Shown piece after piece: positions 5,846 to 6,143 of a stretch of 6,143 bases of DNA. The notes under the pieces were generated by a model. That model was not told where the DNA came from. It worked only from the letters and a program-made list of their open reading frames with translations, and did no database searches. A program made the position numbers and the translations under genes. Origin of the DNA: Bacteroidota bacterium (GTDB lineage: Bacteria > Bacteroidota > Bacteroidia > Bacteroidales > VadinHA17); assembly GCA_030611395.1 (NCBI GenBank), contig JAUWPX010000100.1:1-6143 (forward strand), read 5' to 3'. Within the stretch, counting starts at the first letter, position 1. The number at the start of each line of letters is the position of its first letter.

Positions 5846-6143
5846 GAGTTACAAGTTCAATGCAAAGTTAATTAAATTGTTGTTTGGAAGGCTGCTTTTT
5901 CTGATGATGATTCTGTTTATATCACAGGGATGTTTTCATCAAAAAAAGTCAAGAACGGTAAGAAAAGCTGAAAACAAGACTGAAAAGGCGGATAAAAAAA
6001 GAGAGAAAACCGATAAGGCCCATGCCATTCTCCTTTATGTTGATCTCAGGAAATTTGAGTTTGATTCCAGAACTGTGACCTGGATTATAGAAGAGATAGA
6101 TTCTTATATTGATTTTTCAATGAAAAAAGCCGAGGTTCCTGCA
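5844..6143 (+). CDS. Lys-rich lipoprotein of unknown function, N-terminal fragment
   Basis: From ATG 5844 the frame stays open for 100 codons to the window edge; a TGA at 5829-5831 closes it upstream, so this ATG is the first possible start. Residues 1-16 are basic (Lys4, Lys8, Lys11, Arg16). Residues 17-27 are hydrophobic and ISQGC places a lipidation Cys at position 30, giving a type II signal peptide. The next 30 residues (31-60) are a charged, low-complexity stretch dominated by Lys, Arg, Glu and Asp, probably a flexible linker. A folded-looking segment begins at about 61 (AILLYVDLRKFEFD...). Basic residues soon after the Cys, with no acidic surface-export signal, suggest anchoring facing the periplasm, but this is inference. 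I do not recognise the family. It is head to head with the Rieske-like lipoprotein gene, with its own -7 box 22 bases upstream. Confidence 0.75.
   Translation, partial: MSYKFNAKLIKLLFGRLLFLMMILFISQGCFHQKKSRTVRKAENKTEKADKKREKTDKAHAILLYVDLRKFEFDSRTVTWIIEEIDSYIDFSMKKAEVPA
5863..5870 (-). promoter_or_regulatory. -7 box of the leftward lipoprotein gene
   Basis: On the minus strand the bases read TAACTTTG, an exact TAnnTTTG match. It lies 17 bases before the ATG at 5845 and 34 bases before the TTG at 5828. It sits inside the N-terminal coding region of the rightward lipoprotein gene. The spacing fits the ATG better than the TTG when compared with the other genes here (19-24 bases). Confidence 0.45.

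Overview
The window looks like ordinary chromosomal DNA from a member of the Bacteroidota (Bacteroidetes), probably near the Bacteroidales. The sequence is AT-rich. No start codon has a clear Shine-Dalgarno sequence. Four of the five visible gene starts have an exact TAnnTTTG box, the Bacteroidetes sigma-ABfr -7 element, 17-24 bases upstream. A heptameric GTCGGCA/GTCAACA-type repeat sits between genes. The proteins also fit: a Thermotoga-type alpha-glucan phosphorylase C-terminus, a GH13_8-like branching enzyme, a RibF with Bacteroidetes-like motif variants, and two lipoproteins. Genus and species cannot be read from the window.

Layout: (1) 2-742 (+), the C-terminal 246 residues of an alpha-glucan phosphorylase cut by the left edge. 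(2) 743-830, a short convergent intergenic region with five tandem heptamers and a small palindrome. (3) 831-2849 (-), a complete 1,4-alpha-glucan branching enzyme (glgB). (4) 2850-2966, a divergent promoter region. (5) 2967-3902 (+), a complete bifunctional riboflavin kinase/FAD synthetase (ribF). (6) 3949-5367 (+), a complete S-adenosylhomocysteine hydrolase (ahcY); a start at ATG 3949 is preferred over an upstream TTG. (7) 5364-5828 (-), a small lipoprotein with a Rieske-like but ligand-poor C-terminus, whose stop codon overlaps that of ahcY by 4 bp. (8) 5844-6143 (+), the start of a second, Lys-rich lipoprotein that runs off the right edge.

The phosphorylase and the branching enzyme both act on storage alpha-glucan (glycogen). 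One degrades linear chains and the other makes branch points, and they face each other tail to tail. ribF (FMN/FAD supply) and ahcY (methyl-cycle recycling) are housekeeping genes that appear to have separate promoters. They need not be functionally linked to each other or to the glycogen genes.

I see no new multi-gene system. The part most worth a second look is the right end, 5364-6143. There two lipoprotein genes are head to head, each predicted promoter lies inside the other gene, and the leftward gene has an unsettled start (TTG, or an ATG out of frame by one base). Its product looks like a Rieske fold that has lost both histidine ligands.
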